NCBI GenBank assembly: GCA_027083015.1
Contig: JALWQS010000069.1
Span: forward strand, 1 to 6,355
Reading direction: 5' to 3'
Length of the DNA stretch: 6,355 bases
Origin: Candidatus Woesearchaeota archaeon
GTDB lineage: Archaea > Nanobdellota > Nanobdellia > Woesearchaeales > UBA11576
Positions 5,661 to 6,355 of this stretch are shown one piece after another (positions within the stretch are counted from its first letter, which is position 1; the number at the start of each line of letters is the position of its first letter). The notes beneath the pieces are model-generated. The model had not been told where the DNA came from and ran no database searches. It saw only the letters and a program-made list of their open reading frames with translations. The position numbers were made by a program, and so were the translations under genes.

Positions 5661-6355
5661 TTATTTGTGGAGAAGTATTTCTACGATTGCTGCGTATGCA
5701 GGTCTTGTTATAAATACGCCTACTGATATTCCTAGTATTGTTGTCAGTGCAAATCCTTTGAGAAGTCCTGCTCCTGCAAACAGAAGAGGTATCATTGCTG
5801 CTACTGATGTGAAATAGGCTACCATTATTATGAAGAATGCTCTTTTGAGTTTTTCTTTCCATCCTAGTTTTTTTATGCTTTCTCCTCTTAGAGTCTCGTC
5901 TGCTATGACTATTTGGTCGTCTACTCCTGTTCCTACCGATACTATGATTCCTGCTATTGCTGCCATGTCTATGTTCCACTGGATCAGTGCTGCTACTCCT
6001 AATACGATTGTCACTTCTGAAAGCATTGTCAGGAGCATAGGTAATGAGACTTTCCACATCCTGTATCTGAAGAATATGACCAATGATACCATGATTATGG
6101 CTATGATTCCCATCAGTAATGCGTTTTTGACGAAGTCTTTTCCTAATACTGGCGATATGGTATCTGTTTTTTCCACATCCAGCTTTATCGGCAAACTTCC
6201 TGTTATCAGTATTGTCTGCATCCTTTTCATGTTTTTGAGTGCATTAGTTAGTGCTTCTTGTTGTGTTGTTCCTTGTCCTCCGCCACTGATCTGTATGTCT
6301 GTCACTGCTCTTCCTTTCAGGTCTTCTCCGATGTTTAGTTCATCTACTTTTACAT
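5661..6355 (-). CDS. secD: Protein-export membrane protein SecD, C-terminal part (runs off right edge)
   Basis: The visible 230 residues are the C-terminal part of archaeal SecD, an RND-family protein that with SecF assists Sec-dependent export using the proton gradient. Residues 1-70 are the end of the extracellular domain (TDIQISGGGQGTTQQEA, then LITGSLPIKLDVEKTDTISPVLG). Five membrane helices follow. The hallmark is GTGVDDQIVIADE at about 141-153, the archaeal form of the SecD GVDANVII motif, whose acidic residues belong to the proton path. It is preceded by MLLTMLSEVTIVLGVAALIQWNIDMAAIAGII and followed by the amphipathic KKLGWKEKLKRAF segment and the last two helices. The N-terminus, first helix and any secF lie outside the window. 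All seven Arg codons are AGA or AGG. Confidence 0.93.
   Translation of the reverse strand, partial: VKVDELNIGEDLKGRAVTDIQISGGGQGTTQQEALTNALKNMKRMQTILITGSLPIKLDVEKTDTISPVLGKDFVKNALLMGIIAIIMVSLVIFFRYRMWKVSLPMLLTMLSEVTIVLGVAALIQWNIDMAAIAGIIVSVGTGVDDQIVIADETLRGESIKKLGWKEKLKRAFFIIMVAYFTSVAAMIPLLFAGAGLLKGFALTTILGISVGVFITRPAYAAIVEILLHK

Noticed and set aside
5629..6057. 142-codon minus-strand frame overlapping secD
   Set aside because: It is an alternative frame of secD, very rich in Ser/Arg/Asn; the SecD frame carries the conserved motifs.

Overview
The window looks like a piece of an archaeal chromosome. The archaeal markers are a Nop5-type box C/D RNP core protein, an archaeal-style SecD, a four-subunit pyruvate:ferredoxin oxidoreductase (POR) and a TATA-box promoter. 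Compact genes and a fermentative POR fit a small-genome (DPANN-like) archaeon, but I cannot fix the lineage from sequence alone.

Layout: (1) 1-1389, minus strand: nop5, then a membrane protein joined to it by an ATGA stop/start overlap and running off the left edge (basic N-terminal tail, one or more membrane spans, GT-C glycosyltransferase-like acidic and YPPLFH motifs). (2) 1390-1522: a divergent intergenic region with a nearly palindromic TATA element that could serve nop5 and the POR operon. (3) 1523-4817, plus strand: the POR operon in the order gamma, delta, alpha, [small zinc-ribbon protein], beta. (4) 4870-5605, minus strand, convergent with the operon: two adjacent half-size EamA/DMT-type four-helix membrane proteins whose charge patterns predict opposite topologies. 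(5) 5661-6355, minus strand: the C-terminal part of SecD, running off the right edge, with a perfect 18-bp palindrome between it and the transporter pair.

The POR genes together give an enzyme that oxidises pyruvate to acetyl-CoA and CO2 and reduces ferredoxin. Subunit beta carries TPP-binding motifs and four cysteines for the proximal cluster, delta carries two [4Fe-4S] motifs, and alpha carries the pyruvate-site motifs.

Points of most interest: the beta subunit has no ATG/GTG/TTG start that keeps its essential N-terminal cysteine pair and seems to begin at an ATC codon behind a strong Shine-Dalgarno; an uncharacterised C4 zinc-ribbon gene sits between alpha and beta; the two half-transporters look like an antiparallel heterodimer; and codon usage switches with gene direction, giving a T-rich plus strand throughout. 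I see no tRNA, rRNA, CRISPR array, insertion sequence or phage gene. No stretch over 300 bases lacks a gene.
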